From an uncultured Verrucomicrobia subdivision 3 bacterium (GTDB lineage Bacteria; Verrucomicrobiota; Verrucomicrobiae; Limisphaerales; UBA11358), in assembly GCA_903847285.1 (NCBI GenBank), contig CAINDH010000270.1, positions 1 through 7,208 of the forward strand: 7,208 bases of DNA. The letters are read 5' to 3'. The position numbers and the translations under genes are program-made. Numbering within the stretch: position 1 is the stretch's first letter; the number at the start of each line of letters is the position of its first letter. Below the pieces are notes generated by a model. That model had not been told where the DNA came from and did no database searches. It was given only the letters and a program-made list of their open reading frames with translations. Below are positions 1-5,961 of the stretch, in pieces.

Positions 1-1940
1 GAAATGCGCAGCCACACCTGCTTGGCGCGGGCGTGCCGGACAACATTGTTCAGAGCCTCCTTGAACGCAAAAAACATTTCCTGCCGGAATTTTGGATCAA
101 GCGGATGTTCGGGCAAATCTTCCGCAATGTCTAAACCGCACGAAATTGATGCAAGATCCAATAACCGCTGGGCATATGAACCAAAATAACTGGCCAGCGA
201 GGCGATCGTGTCATTGCGTGGATTTACTGCCCAGACAATTTCATCCAGGGAAGTCACCATTCGCCGCGCCGTCTCGCTCAAGTCACCAAGGTAGCGTTCT
301 TTTTCCTCAACGGATGTGGTTGAGCTTTTGACGAGGGTGGTGAGCATGTTCACTTCGGTCAACCTCGAGCCGAGATCATCATGTAAATCGTGGGCCACAC
401 GGGCGCGCTCCTGCTCGATCTCCCGTCCGCGCTCGGCACGCTGCCTTTCTTGGATTTGCATCTCGAGTTGCCGTGATCGCTCAGCGACTTGCCTCCGCAA
501 CACCATCACCCAGCCAAACGCCGCTAGTGCAATTAGTCCGAGGCCGCCGGCAATCCATAATAATTTCTTGAGCGTCCACCACGGAGGCGACTGAAGCACG
601 ACGACATCCGCCGCCGAACGCAGCTCGACGCGAAATGATTTGGCCCGCCACTCTTCGCCAGCCTGCCATTCGCCGGGATCTATCTTGCACACACCGGTAA
701 CGGCAACTTGACTCCCGTTGGCCAAACCCGCAAAAACATCGAGCCCCTCAGCTGACTTGAGATCAGCTTGAAAAACCAATCCACCTTCTTGCAGAATTAG
801 ATATCGTTCCGAACCATGCAATGCTCGGTCCAACAACTTTGCTTTCAGGGTTATTAACCGGCTGTCGTATTTCCCTTTTAGGGCTTCATTAATTGTTATA
901 TTGGCGGCCGCAAGAGGCGTACCGCTCGCCAGCATACGAAAGCTGGCATCTTGTAGAATCGGCGTGTATTCACCCTGGCTGGCAAAGCCAAGCGCCTCCA
1001 CCTGGTCACCAAGTCGCAAAGGTTCGCGCACGCTCGTCTGCACTTCGACCCCTTGCTCGCCCGCTTGTAAATACAGAAGCTTGCCCGGCTCGTAATAAAT
1101 CAAGGTGCCGGAAACTTTTACCCGGTGACCATACGATTCTTGCGGATCAAATTGTAACAAGCTGGCGATGGGGCGCGCGGTTATGGCAAACGGATTGGCA
1201 GGCGATGGAATTTCGATCACTAAATCTTCCGGGCGTGGAACCATGAGCCTGATGGCAAATAATTGACGCTGATGATTAAATCGGGTCGAGCAAACCCCAC
1301 GGACACGCACGGTGCTATCTAATAATTTTTCGACTGATTTCACGGGTAAGTGCCCGGCATAAACCGAAAGTCGGCCACCGCCAGTGGCAATTTCGATCAG
1401 ATGATATTGCGACCCTTCGGGAAGGTGAACAGACCGCACAATGCCTTCAATTTCCACAAACTGGCTATCTTCTTTCCCGCTGGCAAGTTGCTCATAGGTC
1501 ACCATTGTTGGTGCCGGCAACTCTCCCAGCCCCGTGACCCTGACCTGTTCTGGAACCAAAACCGGGGCATATTCGCCGGAGCTACTATAGCCCTCGACTT
1601 CGACAATTTGTCCCGGAACCAAGCCCGGCGTCGCTGCGGAGTATTGTAGATAAATGCCAGCTGTCTCGTCCTGAATAAAACGAGAGAAAAGCTTCTCGTC
1701 AAAAAATGTCACTACGCCGCGCAACCGCACATGCATTGACTGTTGCGCCTGCGCTACGGTCAATCCGCGCACCGCTGCCGCTGTGTTCAAGGCATTATTG
1801 GTCGATTGGGCCTTCGCGGGCTGAACCATCAGCACCCCGGCCAATAGTGCGCCGACCAAACACGCGCCGAGCCTTCTGGAAATGACAAAAACAAGTGAAT
1901 CAGTAGGCGACTGGACAGAGGGTTTTGCATCGTCGTTCAT
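1..1940 (-). CDS. Membrane sensor histidine kinase (HisKA_3 type), partial at its 3' end
   Basis: The gene starts at an ATG whose upstream frame closes at a TAG (1959-1961) and stays open for 646 codons to the left edge. Residues 1-44 look like a signal peptide, with a hydrophobic core near 24-39 and a PAKA/QS cleavage-like site. Residues 45-455 are a predicted extracytoplasmic sensor made of about four OB-like beta-rich repeats (about 56-144, 145-247, 248-345, 346-452). A membrane segment spans about 459-481, followed by a charged linker (about 482-510) that may be coiled coil. The dimerisation box reads RVAHDLHDDLGSRL; by family precedent the phosphorylated histidine is H520. A second conserved stretch, LDEIVWAVNPRND, follows, then an N-box-like EALNNVVRHA with N631. 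These features fit the NarX/DesK/LytS-like HisKA_3 class. The glycine boxes of the ATPase domain lie beyond the edge. The ligand is unknown; a response-regulator partner gene is likely outside the window (inference). Confidence 0.9.
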   Translation of the reverse strand, partial: MNDDAKPSVQSPTDSLVFVISRRLGACLVGALLAGVLMVQPAKAQSTNNALNTAAAVRGLTVAQAQQSMHVRLRGVVTFFDEKLFSRFIQDETAGIYLQYSAATPGLVPGQIVEVEGYSSSGEYAPVLVPEQVRVTGLGELPAPTMVTYEQLASGKEDSQFVEIEGIVRSVHLPEGSQYHLIEIATGGGRLSVYAGHLPVKSVEKLLDSTVRVRGVCSTRFNHQRQLFAIRLMVPRPEDLVIEIPSPANPFAITARPIASLLQFDPQESYGHRVKVSGTLIYYEPGKLLYLQAGEQGVEVQTSVREPLRLGDQVEALGFASQGEYTPILQDASFRMLASGTPLAAANITINEALKGKYDSRLITLKAKLLDRALHGSERYLILQEGGLVFQADLKSAEGLDVFAGLANGSQVAVTGVCKIDPGEWQAGEEWRAKSFRVELRSAADVVVLQSPPWWTLKKLLWIAGGLGLIALAAFGWVMVLRRQVAERSRQLEMQIQERQRAERGREIEQERARVAHDLHDDLGSRLTEVNMLTTLVKSSTTSVEEKERYLGDLSETARRMVTSLDEIVWAVNPRNDTIASLASYFGSYAQRLLDLASISCGLDIAEDLPEHPLDPKFRQEMFFAFKEALNNVVRHARAKQVWLRI

Positions 1941-1955
1941 CGGGCGAGCCCTTTT

Positions 1956-1982
1956 TTTCTACTTATCACCGTCACTTGTCAA
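1956..1982 (-). promoter_or_regulatory. Candidate sigma70-type promoter of the histidine kinase gene
   Basis: On the minus strand a perfect TTGACA (1977-1982) is followed after 15 bp by TAGAAA (1956-1961), which matches the -10 consensus at 4 of 6 positions. The 15-bp spacing is shorter than ideal. The predicted start of transcription falls only about 10 nt before the ATG at 1940, so the leader would be very short. An AAGGG stretch ends about 8 nt before the ATG and could act as a weak ribosome binding site. This is pattern matching only. Confidence 0.35.
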
Positions 1983-1991
1983 CCAACATTC

Positions 1992-3008
1992 ATGAGCCGC
2001 TTGCGATTTGCGCTTCAGTTCCATCCACTTTCCGCCGAATTAGAAACGGGGTTGCCTTCGCTTGGCGTAGGCATTTGCTGCATGGAAAGAAAACGCATTG
2101 TTGATGAATCCTTTCTCGCCACGCATCCAGCCAAACGCTGGGTGCATGACCGCGTGGTCGAATTACTTTCGTCCGAAACTTCCGTGCCCTCCTTTTCCAT
2201 CGCCGCAATGAAACTCATGGCGATGGCCAAGGACGACAAGTGCGGGCTGGAAGAACTCGCCGCCGTGGTGGAATTGGATCCGGGGCTTTCCGCACGCTGC
2301 CTCCGCGTCGCCGCCACACCGGCTCACGGTGGACGTGACCTGACAAATATCCAAGACGCGCTCTTCCTCATTGGCGTGGACGAGATGCGCCGCATCGCCT
2401 TCACCGTGGGCGTGATGGACAACTTCAATCACCTCCGAATCAAAGTGAATTGGCAACGCTTCTGGTTGCATAGCGTGCTGGTCGCGCGCCTGACCGAGCG
2501 GCTTGCGGGTGCGTTCCGAGATGTTACGGGCATGGAGTATTTGACCGGCCTGCTGCACGACATCGGCAAACTCGTCTTGGAACATTATTTTCCCCGCGAG
2601 TTCGAAGCGATTATGATGCGCTCCATGGAACGCCAGTGCGGCCACGCGGCGGCGGAATTTGATTTGCTCGGTCTTGACCACACTTGCATCGGCGCCTCGC
2701 TCTGCCAGTGCCTCAACCTTCACAAGCATATCGTCCACGCGGTACGCTTTCATCATCAAGCCGTTCATCCAGCGCACACCTGCGACCCGCAGGGCGACAC
2801 CGGTTTCCTCGCCTGCTGCGTCAGCGTGGCCGACACGCTCGCCAACCTCGGCGACGTGAACATCGGGGGCCAGATGCGTATCGCCAAATCATTAGACGAA
2901 CAACCCGAGTGGCAATACCTCACGCAATTTTTCAATTGCCGCGGCCTACAACTCGACTTGAATGAAGAGATTGCAAGCGCCTCCGCCGAAATCAGCGCGC
3001 TGACGTGA
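1992..3008 (+). CDS. HDOD domain protein
   Basis: The 338-residue product carries an HDOD domain, a degenerate HD-phosphohydrolase fold common in bacterial signalling proteins (regulators of chemotaxis, motility, biofilm or stress responses). Residues about 65-110 show the typical start: VPSFSIAAMKLMAMAKDD, then an EELAAVVELDPGLSARCLRVA stretch broken around residues 88-107. The HD core is at 186-193 (GLLHDIGK). Other possible metal ligands are H160 (FWLHS), H254/H255 (RFHH) and D281 (SVADTLA), so a nearly full HD ligand set may remain. No receiver, GGDEF or GYP module is present. It is soluble, with no signal peptide. The start is uncertain: ATG 1992 has no Shine-Dalgarno sequence, and the first 30 residues do not resemble HDOD proteins. 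An in-frame ATG at 2082 (MERKRIVDES) would leave a roomier 141-bp divergent region. The gene is divergent from the kinase, which may imply a shared signalling context (inference). Confidence 0.88.
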   Translation: MSRLRFALQFHPLSAELETGLPSLGVGICCMERKRIVDESFLATHPAKRWVHDRVVELLSSETSVPSFSIAAMKLMAMAKDDKCGLEELAAVVELDPGLSARCLRVAATPAHGGRDLTNIQDALFLIGVDEMRRIAFTVGVMDNFNHLRIKVNWQRFWLHSVLVARLTERLAGAFRDVTGMEYLTGLLHDIGKLVLEHYFPREFEAIMMRSMERQCGHAAAEFDLLGLDHTCIGASLCQCLNLHKHIVHAVRFHHQAVHPAHTCDPQGDTGFLACCVSVADTLANLGDVNIGGQMRIAKSLDEQPEWQYLTQFFNCRGLQLDLNEEIASASAEISALT

Positions 3009-3016
3009 AGGCGCGC

Positions 3017-3097
3017 TAAACCATCGTGCGCGGCCCGCACAAACGCGCCATTATCCGCACGGATAGTTTCACGAAACGCGTCAAAGCCAAAGGCGGC
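3017..3097 (+). other. Possible short coding remnant downstream of the HDOD gene
   Basis: After a TAA at 3017-3019 the same frame stays open to a TGA at 3095-3097. It encodes a basic, protein-like tail ending TKRVKAKGG, with GTG (3026) as the only start-like codon. It could be the 3' end of a lost gene or simply chance. I do not recognise it, and no ribosome binding site is visible. It lies between the HDOD stop and the palindrome at 3104. Confidence 0.2.
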
Positions 3098-3103
3098 TGA
3101 CTA

Positions 3104-3174
3104 TTAACCACAGAGACACGGAGGCACAGAGTAAGCTTTTTGCCCTTCTCTGTGGCTCTGTGCCTTTGTGGTAA
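3104..3174. repeat. Long imperfect palindrome of the CCACAGAG type
   Basis: The left arm (3104-3131) begins TTAACCACAGAG and ends GGCACAGAG. The right arm (3148-3174) is its reverse complement with about four mismatches and one single-base gap. The loop is 16 nt (3132-3147). The arms are themselves built from short CACAGAG-like units. Similar CCACAGAGACACAGAG elements are found scattered between genes in many environmental bacterial genomes, and their spurious translations (LCLRVSVV, LCASVSLW) are often annotated as tiny proteins. It sits between convergent genes and could form a strong hairpin that blocks read-through from either side, but there is no T-tract typical of an intrinsic terminator. 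No transposase is nearby. Confidence 0.75.
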
Positions 3175-3192
3175 ATTCCTGTTCCCGCTGCA

Positions 3193-3221
3193 TTGCCCGC
3201 TGCCATTTTTTGCGCTAGTGT
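3193..3221 (+). promoter_or_regulatory. Duplicate of the candidate ubiD promoter
   Basis: TTGCCC (3193-3198), a 17-bp spacer and TAGTGT (3216-3221) are the same boxes seen ahead of the intact ubiD gene, with one substitution in the spacer. If active, it would transcribe only the broken ubiD fragment and then run antisense into the propeller gene from its 3' end. Confidence 0.25.
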
Positions 3222-3231
3222 CTGCCCGCAT

Positions 3232-3440
3232 ATGGCTTTTGATTCCTTCCGCGATTTCGTCAACGCCCTCGACCAAGCGGGCGAACTCAAACGCATCTGC
3301 CAACCCGTCGCCGCCAAACTGGAGATCACCGAAATTGCTCTGCCCATGAAATGAAATTACCCGGCGGCGGCCGGGCGCTGCTGTTCGAAAAGTCCGCGGT
3401 CAATCGCGATGTCTCGCCCTTTCCCGTCGTTATCAACCTC
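3232..3440 (+). pseudogene. Truncated, frameshifted 5' fragment of a ubiD-family decarboxylase gene
   Basis: The fragment opens with MAFDSFRDFVNALD, identical to the first 14 residues of the intact UbiD at 6004. It continues in frame for 40 codons to a TGA at 3352-3354. A net +2 shift near 3340-3348 puts the rest in another frame, where EMKLPGGGRALLFEK and VSPFPVVIN still match UbiD residues about 39-68. Similarity ends at about 3440; the remaining 85-90% of the gene is missing. The break lies about 11 bp from the stop codon of the minus-strand propeller gene. The fragment lacks all prFMN-binding and catalytic regions, so it cannot encode an active enzyme. Expression of the 40-residue peptide is possible but there is no sign of a function. 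Confidence 0.85.
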
Positions 3441-3451
3441 CGTTTTGTCGC

Positions 3452-5887
3452 TCAAGGCTGGAGCTGGGCGCGATAGAAACGCTTCGGCAGAGTCGCCGCG
3501 TTCGTGTCGGTGAAATCGTAAAGCGTGCCGGTGTTAGTAATGAGCGGTGTCCAGGTGCTCAAGTTGGTTGATCCTTGGAGGATGTAGGTTTCGCCGCTTG
3601 TGCCGGCGACGCGACATTGGAACTGGCTATTGGTCAACCAGTGGCTCCGGGTCAATTGCAAATTGGGCGGCGGGTAGAAATTAAGCTGGTCATTCCATCG
3701 TGCCATGGAAATTGCGGGCTTGTCGCCGGCGAAAAGGAACAGACCACCAAGGTAGAGATCATTGCCGAGTATGGCGAGGGCGTTGCCGCTGGGGGCGCCG
3801 GGAGACATGAGCAGTCCGCTGCCGAGTGCTGACCAATTCGTGCCATTCCACTTGGCAATCTGGCCGAACGCTGACGGGGCGGCATTGGAGAAACTACCGG
3901 CGGCGTAAAGTGTCGCAGGCGTGGCGGCCAGCGCCAGAACGCTGCCGTTGGTGAAGCCATTGCCGACGGTTGTCCAAGAAACTCCGTCCCAACGCGCGAT
4001 TCGTTTTTCGGGCGTGCTTCCGGAATAGCTGAGGGTAAAACTTCCGCCCGCGTAAAGGTAGCCATTCTGGAGCGCCAAGGCGTTGACGGCGGCATTCAGT
4101 TCCGTGCCGAACGACCACCAGTTGGTGCCGTCCCAGCGTCCGACGTAATCCAGATTCGCGCCGAGGCTTGGGTTCGGCGGGGCGAAACCCCAGCCGATGT
4201 AGAAATCGCCTCCGACGAATAAATTGGTGCCGTCGCTGACCAGTGCATTGAACGAATTGTTGATTCGCCAGGAAGAGATGACGGGCACGCCTGCCCAATC
4301 GCTGCCATCAAACTGAGCGATGCCGTGGAAATCTGCCAGGAGATCACCGCGAGAAGTGAACGAGCCGCCGGCGAAGAGAACTCCGCGATGAAACGCGAGT
4401 GCCTTAACCGTGCCATTGAATCCGTTACCCACAGAAGACCAGCTGCTGCCGTTCCATACGGCCACATTCTTGACCGTCACTCCTCCCATGTTGGTGAAAT
4501 TGCCGCCGGCATAAACCACCGCGCCGGTCACGGCGAGGGCAAACACACTGCCGCTGCCGGTCACGCCGCTGCCGAGTGCCGACCAGTTTGTCCCGTTCCA
4601 TTTGGCGACGCCATTGACGATGTTGCTACCCGCTTCGGTGAACGGCCCGCCAGCATACAGATTTGTGCCGGCCGTGGCGAAGCAGTTCACTGCGCGCCCA
4701 AAATGCGTCACGCCTTTGCTGGTCGTGCCGCCCAACGCAAACCAATTCGTGCCGTCCCATCCGGCAACATGGCTGGCACCCACCGTGCCGGCGATGTTGA
4801 AATTTCCCGCCACATAAAGACGCCCTGCAGGATCCCAAGCCAGCTGATAAACACCAAGTGAACCGCCCGCACCAAAGCCTTGTATCCCGCTACCCAAGGG
4901 CGACCACGTGCCGCCGTCCCATTTGGCGATGCGATTGGCCGCGACGCCGCCAACCTGCGTGAACCAACCGCCGACGTAAAGATTCGTGCCGCCCGGGATC
5001 AGGCTTAAGACCTGACCGTTGGCGCCGCCGCCGGCAATCGCTGACCACGAAGCCCCGTCCCAACGGGCGATATTCGTCAGCCCGGCGCTGGCGTTGGTGA
5101 AAGCTCCACCCGCATAAAGATAGCCGCCGTAAAAACTCAGTGCGTTTATCGGCCAATTGATTGATGTTCCCAAAGCATACCAAGTGTTCCCATCATAGCG
5201 GGCAACATAACTCGCGCTGAGCCCGCCCGCCGCGACAAAATTTCCGCCGACATAAACGTCAGTGCCCTGAAACGCCAGCGCGGAGACGTTGGCGCTACAA
5301 AATGAACCGGTGCAACCACTGACGCCCGTGCCGAGGGGCTGCCAGTTGGCACCGTCCCAGCGAGTGATGCCATTGACGGTAATCCCTCCGGCCGTGGTAA
5401 AAGAACCACCAACGTAAATATTGGTTCCGCTGATTTTGATGACGCCCACAATCCCGGCCACGCCGCCGCCCAAAGGCGACCAGTTAGTTCCATCCCACCG
5501 GGCGATATACCGGGCGCCAGAATTATCGGCATTGGTGAACCAGCCGCCGCCATAGACATTCGTGCCGTCTGCCGTGAGCGTGTAGATGATAGTTGTCCCC
5601 GAACCACCGCTAACGCCGTTGTTCAAGGCAAACCAGTTGGTGCCGTTGTAACCCGCCACGAAATTCGCCCGGGTGTTTCCCGCGGCCGTGAGATATCCGC
5701 CGACATATACCTTGTTCGCGCTGACGGTAACCGCCAACAAGTTGTTGTTGGCACCAACCGGTCCAAATTGGGGGTCCCAATGTTCGTCTCCCGGCGCGGC
5801 AGCCAGTAACGAGGTCAGCGCGGACATGAAAAAAATCAGGGCCAGACCAAGCCTCGGCATGAAATATTTTATGGGAGTCGAATCCAT
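3452..5887 (-). CDS. Secreted 14-repeat beta-propeller-like protein
   Basis: The 811-residue product begins with a signal peptide (hydrophobic core LGLALIFFMSALTSLLAAA, about residues 13-31), so it is probably exported. Residues about 50-736 consist of 14 repeats of roughly 45-50 residues with the pattern 'aLa..GtnlYvGGsFTnaGg..vn.IArWDGtnWsaLGsGv'. These resemble kelch/Rax2-like or delta-60-like propeller blades; 14 blades would suit two seven-bladed propellers. Two cysteines in the loop between blades 3 and 4 (GCTGSFCS) could form a disulfide. Residues about 737-811 form a beta-rich tail (TYILQGSTNLSTW, KRFYRAQLQP) seen at the end of many verrucomicrobial secreted proteins. No catalytic motif or membrane anchor is visible. 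A surface binding or structural role is inference. ATG 5887 is chosen because an upstream TTG at 5929 falls in a -35-like box; ATG 5860 is also possible. Its 3' end abuts a ubiD remnant. Confidence 0.85.
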   Translation of the reverse strand: MDSTPIKYFMPRLGLALIFFMSALTSLLAAAPGDEHWDPQFGPVGANNNLLAVTVSANKVYVGGYLTAAGNTRANFVAGYNGTNWFALNNGVSGGSGTTIIYTLTADGTNVYGGGWFTNADNSGARYIARWDGTNWSPLGGGVAGIVGVIKISGTNIYVGGSFTTAGGITVNGITRWDGANWQPLGTGVSGCTGSFCSANVSALAFQGTDVYVGGNFVAAGGLSASYVARYDGNTWYALGTSINWPINALSFYGGYLYAGGAFTNASAGLTNIARWDGASWSAIAGGGANGQVLSLIPGGTNLYVGGWFTQVGGVAANRIAKWDGGTWSPLGSGIQGFGAGGSLGVYQLAWDPAGRLYVAGNFNIAGTVGASHVAGWDGTNWFALGGTTSKGVTHFGRAVNCFATAGTNLYAGGPFTEAGSNIVNGVAKWNGTNWSALGSGVTGSGSVFALAVTGAVVYAGGNFTNMGGVTVKNVAVWNGSSWSSVGNGFNGTVKALAFHRGVLFAGGSFTSRGDLLADFHGIAQFDGSDWAGVPVISSWRINNSFNALVSDGTNLFVGGDFYIGWGFAPPNPSLGANLDYVGRWDGTNWWSFGTELNAAVNALALQNGYLYAGGSFTLSYSGSTPEKRIARWDGVSWTTVGNGFTNGSVLALAATPATLYAAGSFSNAAPSAFGQIAKWNGTNWSALGSGLLMSPGAPSGNALAILGNDLYLGGLFLFAGDKPAISMARWNDQLNFYPPPNLQLTRSHWLTNSQFQCRVAGTSGETYILQGSTNLSTWTPLITNTGTLYDFTDTNAATLPKRFYRAQLQP
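3455..3679 (-). other. C-terminal beta-rich module of the propeller protein
   Basis: The last 75 residues leave the WDGTNW repeat pattern and read as a separate small domain. Key parts are an LTNSQFQCRVAGTSGETYILQ-like region, STNLSTWTPL, then a TDTNA turn and the end RFYRAQLQP. Very similar endings recur on otherwise unrelated large secreted proteins of Verrucomicrobiota, which suggests a shared sorting or surface-attachment job. That role is inference; unlike PEP-CTERM there is no terminal membrane helix or arginine cluster. Confidence 0.55.
3680..5740 (-). repeat. Fourteen tandem coding repeats (propeller blades)
   Basis: The repeat unit is about 135-150 bp. Each unit encodes a 'YVGG-FT' strand followed by a 'W-D/N-G-x-x-W' strand. 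On the plus strand this shows as recurring blocks such as accagttggtgccgtcccag. The DNA copies are well diverged, so the array is old and not a recent slippage expansion. Blade 11 carries a longer insertion (about residues 564-582 of the ATG-5887 product) and blade 14 ends early at ARWNDQ. Confidence 0.8.
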
Positions 5888-5901
5888 GGCATTGAATACG
5901 G

Positions 5902-5929
5902 ATTCTTGAGAAAGCGCGGCAGCCGTCAA
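5902..5929 (-). promoter_or_regulatory. Candidate promoter of the propeller gene
   Basis: On the minus strand TTGACG (5924-5929, 5 of 6 matches to the -35 consensus) is followed after 16 bp by AAGAAT (5902-5907, 4 of 6 matches to the -10 consensus). Transcription would begin near 5895, just ahead of the ATG at 5887. This supports 5887 (or 5860) as the start over the upstream TTG, which would be part of the -35 box. Pattern match only. Confidence 0.35.
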
Positions 5930-5961
5930 GACTTTATGCTCGAATGTTGATTAAATTCACC

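Larger units (their letters stand above)
3190..3440 (+). repeat. Direct repeat, left copy (ubiD upstream region and 5' end)
   Basis: This segment matches 5962-6213 in the same orientation, at an offset of 2772 bp up to the frameshift and 2770 bp after it. By eye the 42 bp before the ATG differ at 4 positions. The first 33 bp of coding sequence are identical. Identity then falls to roughly 75-80% in the last 90 bp. A shared taaattc also occurs at 3172-3178 and 5952-5958, so homology may extend a little further left with an 8-bp length difference. Confidence 0.85.

Noticed and set aside
1942..1958. GGGCGAGCCC followed by seven T, which looks like an intrinsic terminator on the plus strand
   Set aside because: The usable stem is only three or four base pairs, and there is no plus-strand gene upstream for it to terminate.
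2163..2777. Minus-strand open frame of 204 codons
   Set aside because: It is antisense to the HDOD gene and shows no recognisable motif; the plus-strand frame has clear HDOD motifs.
3016..3303. Minus-strand frame resembling another at 5926-6222 (shared EFAR-VE-VDEIAEGIKSH pattern)
   Set aside because: The likeness is real but arises from the antisense strand of the duplicated ubiD 5' ends, not from a small gene family.
3140..3349. Plus-strand small frame spanning the palindrome and the ubiD fragment
   Set aside because: Its N-terminal part is the spurious translation of the CCACAGAG palindrome and the rest is out of frame with the ubiD fragment.
4325..4861. Plus-strand open frame of 178 codons within the propeller gene
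   Set aside because: It mirrors the repeats of the minus-strand propeller gene and has no independent protein features.
3680..5740. Regularly spaced repeats that could suggest a CRISPR array
   Set aside because: The repeats are diverged, about 135-150 bp apart, and keep an open reading frame encoding WDGTNW blades throughout.
5888..5929. Upstream TTG start at 5929 for the propeller gene, adding 14 residues
   Set aside because: The TTG is part of a -35-like TTGACG, and the added residues precede an already good signal peptide; ATG 5887 is the better start.
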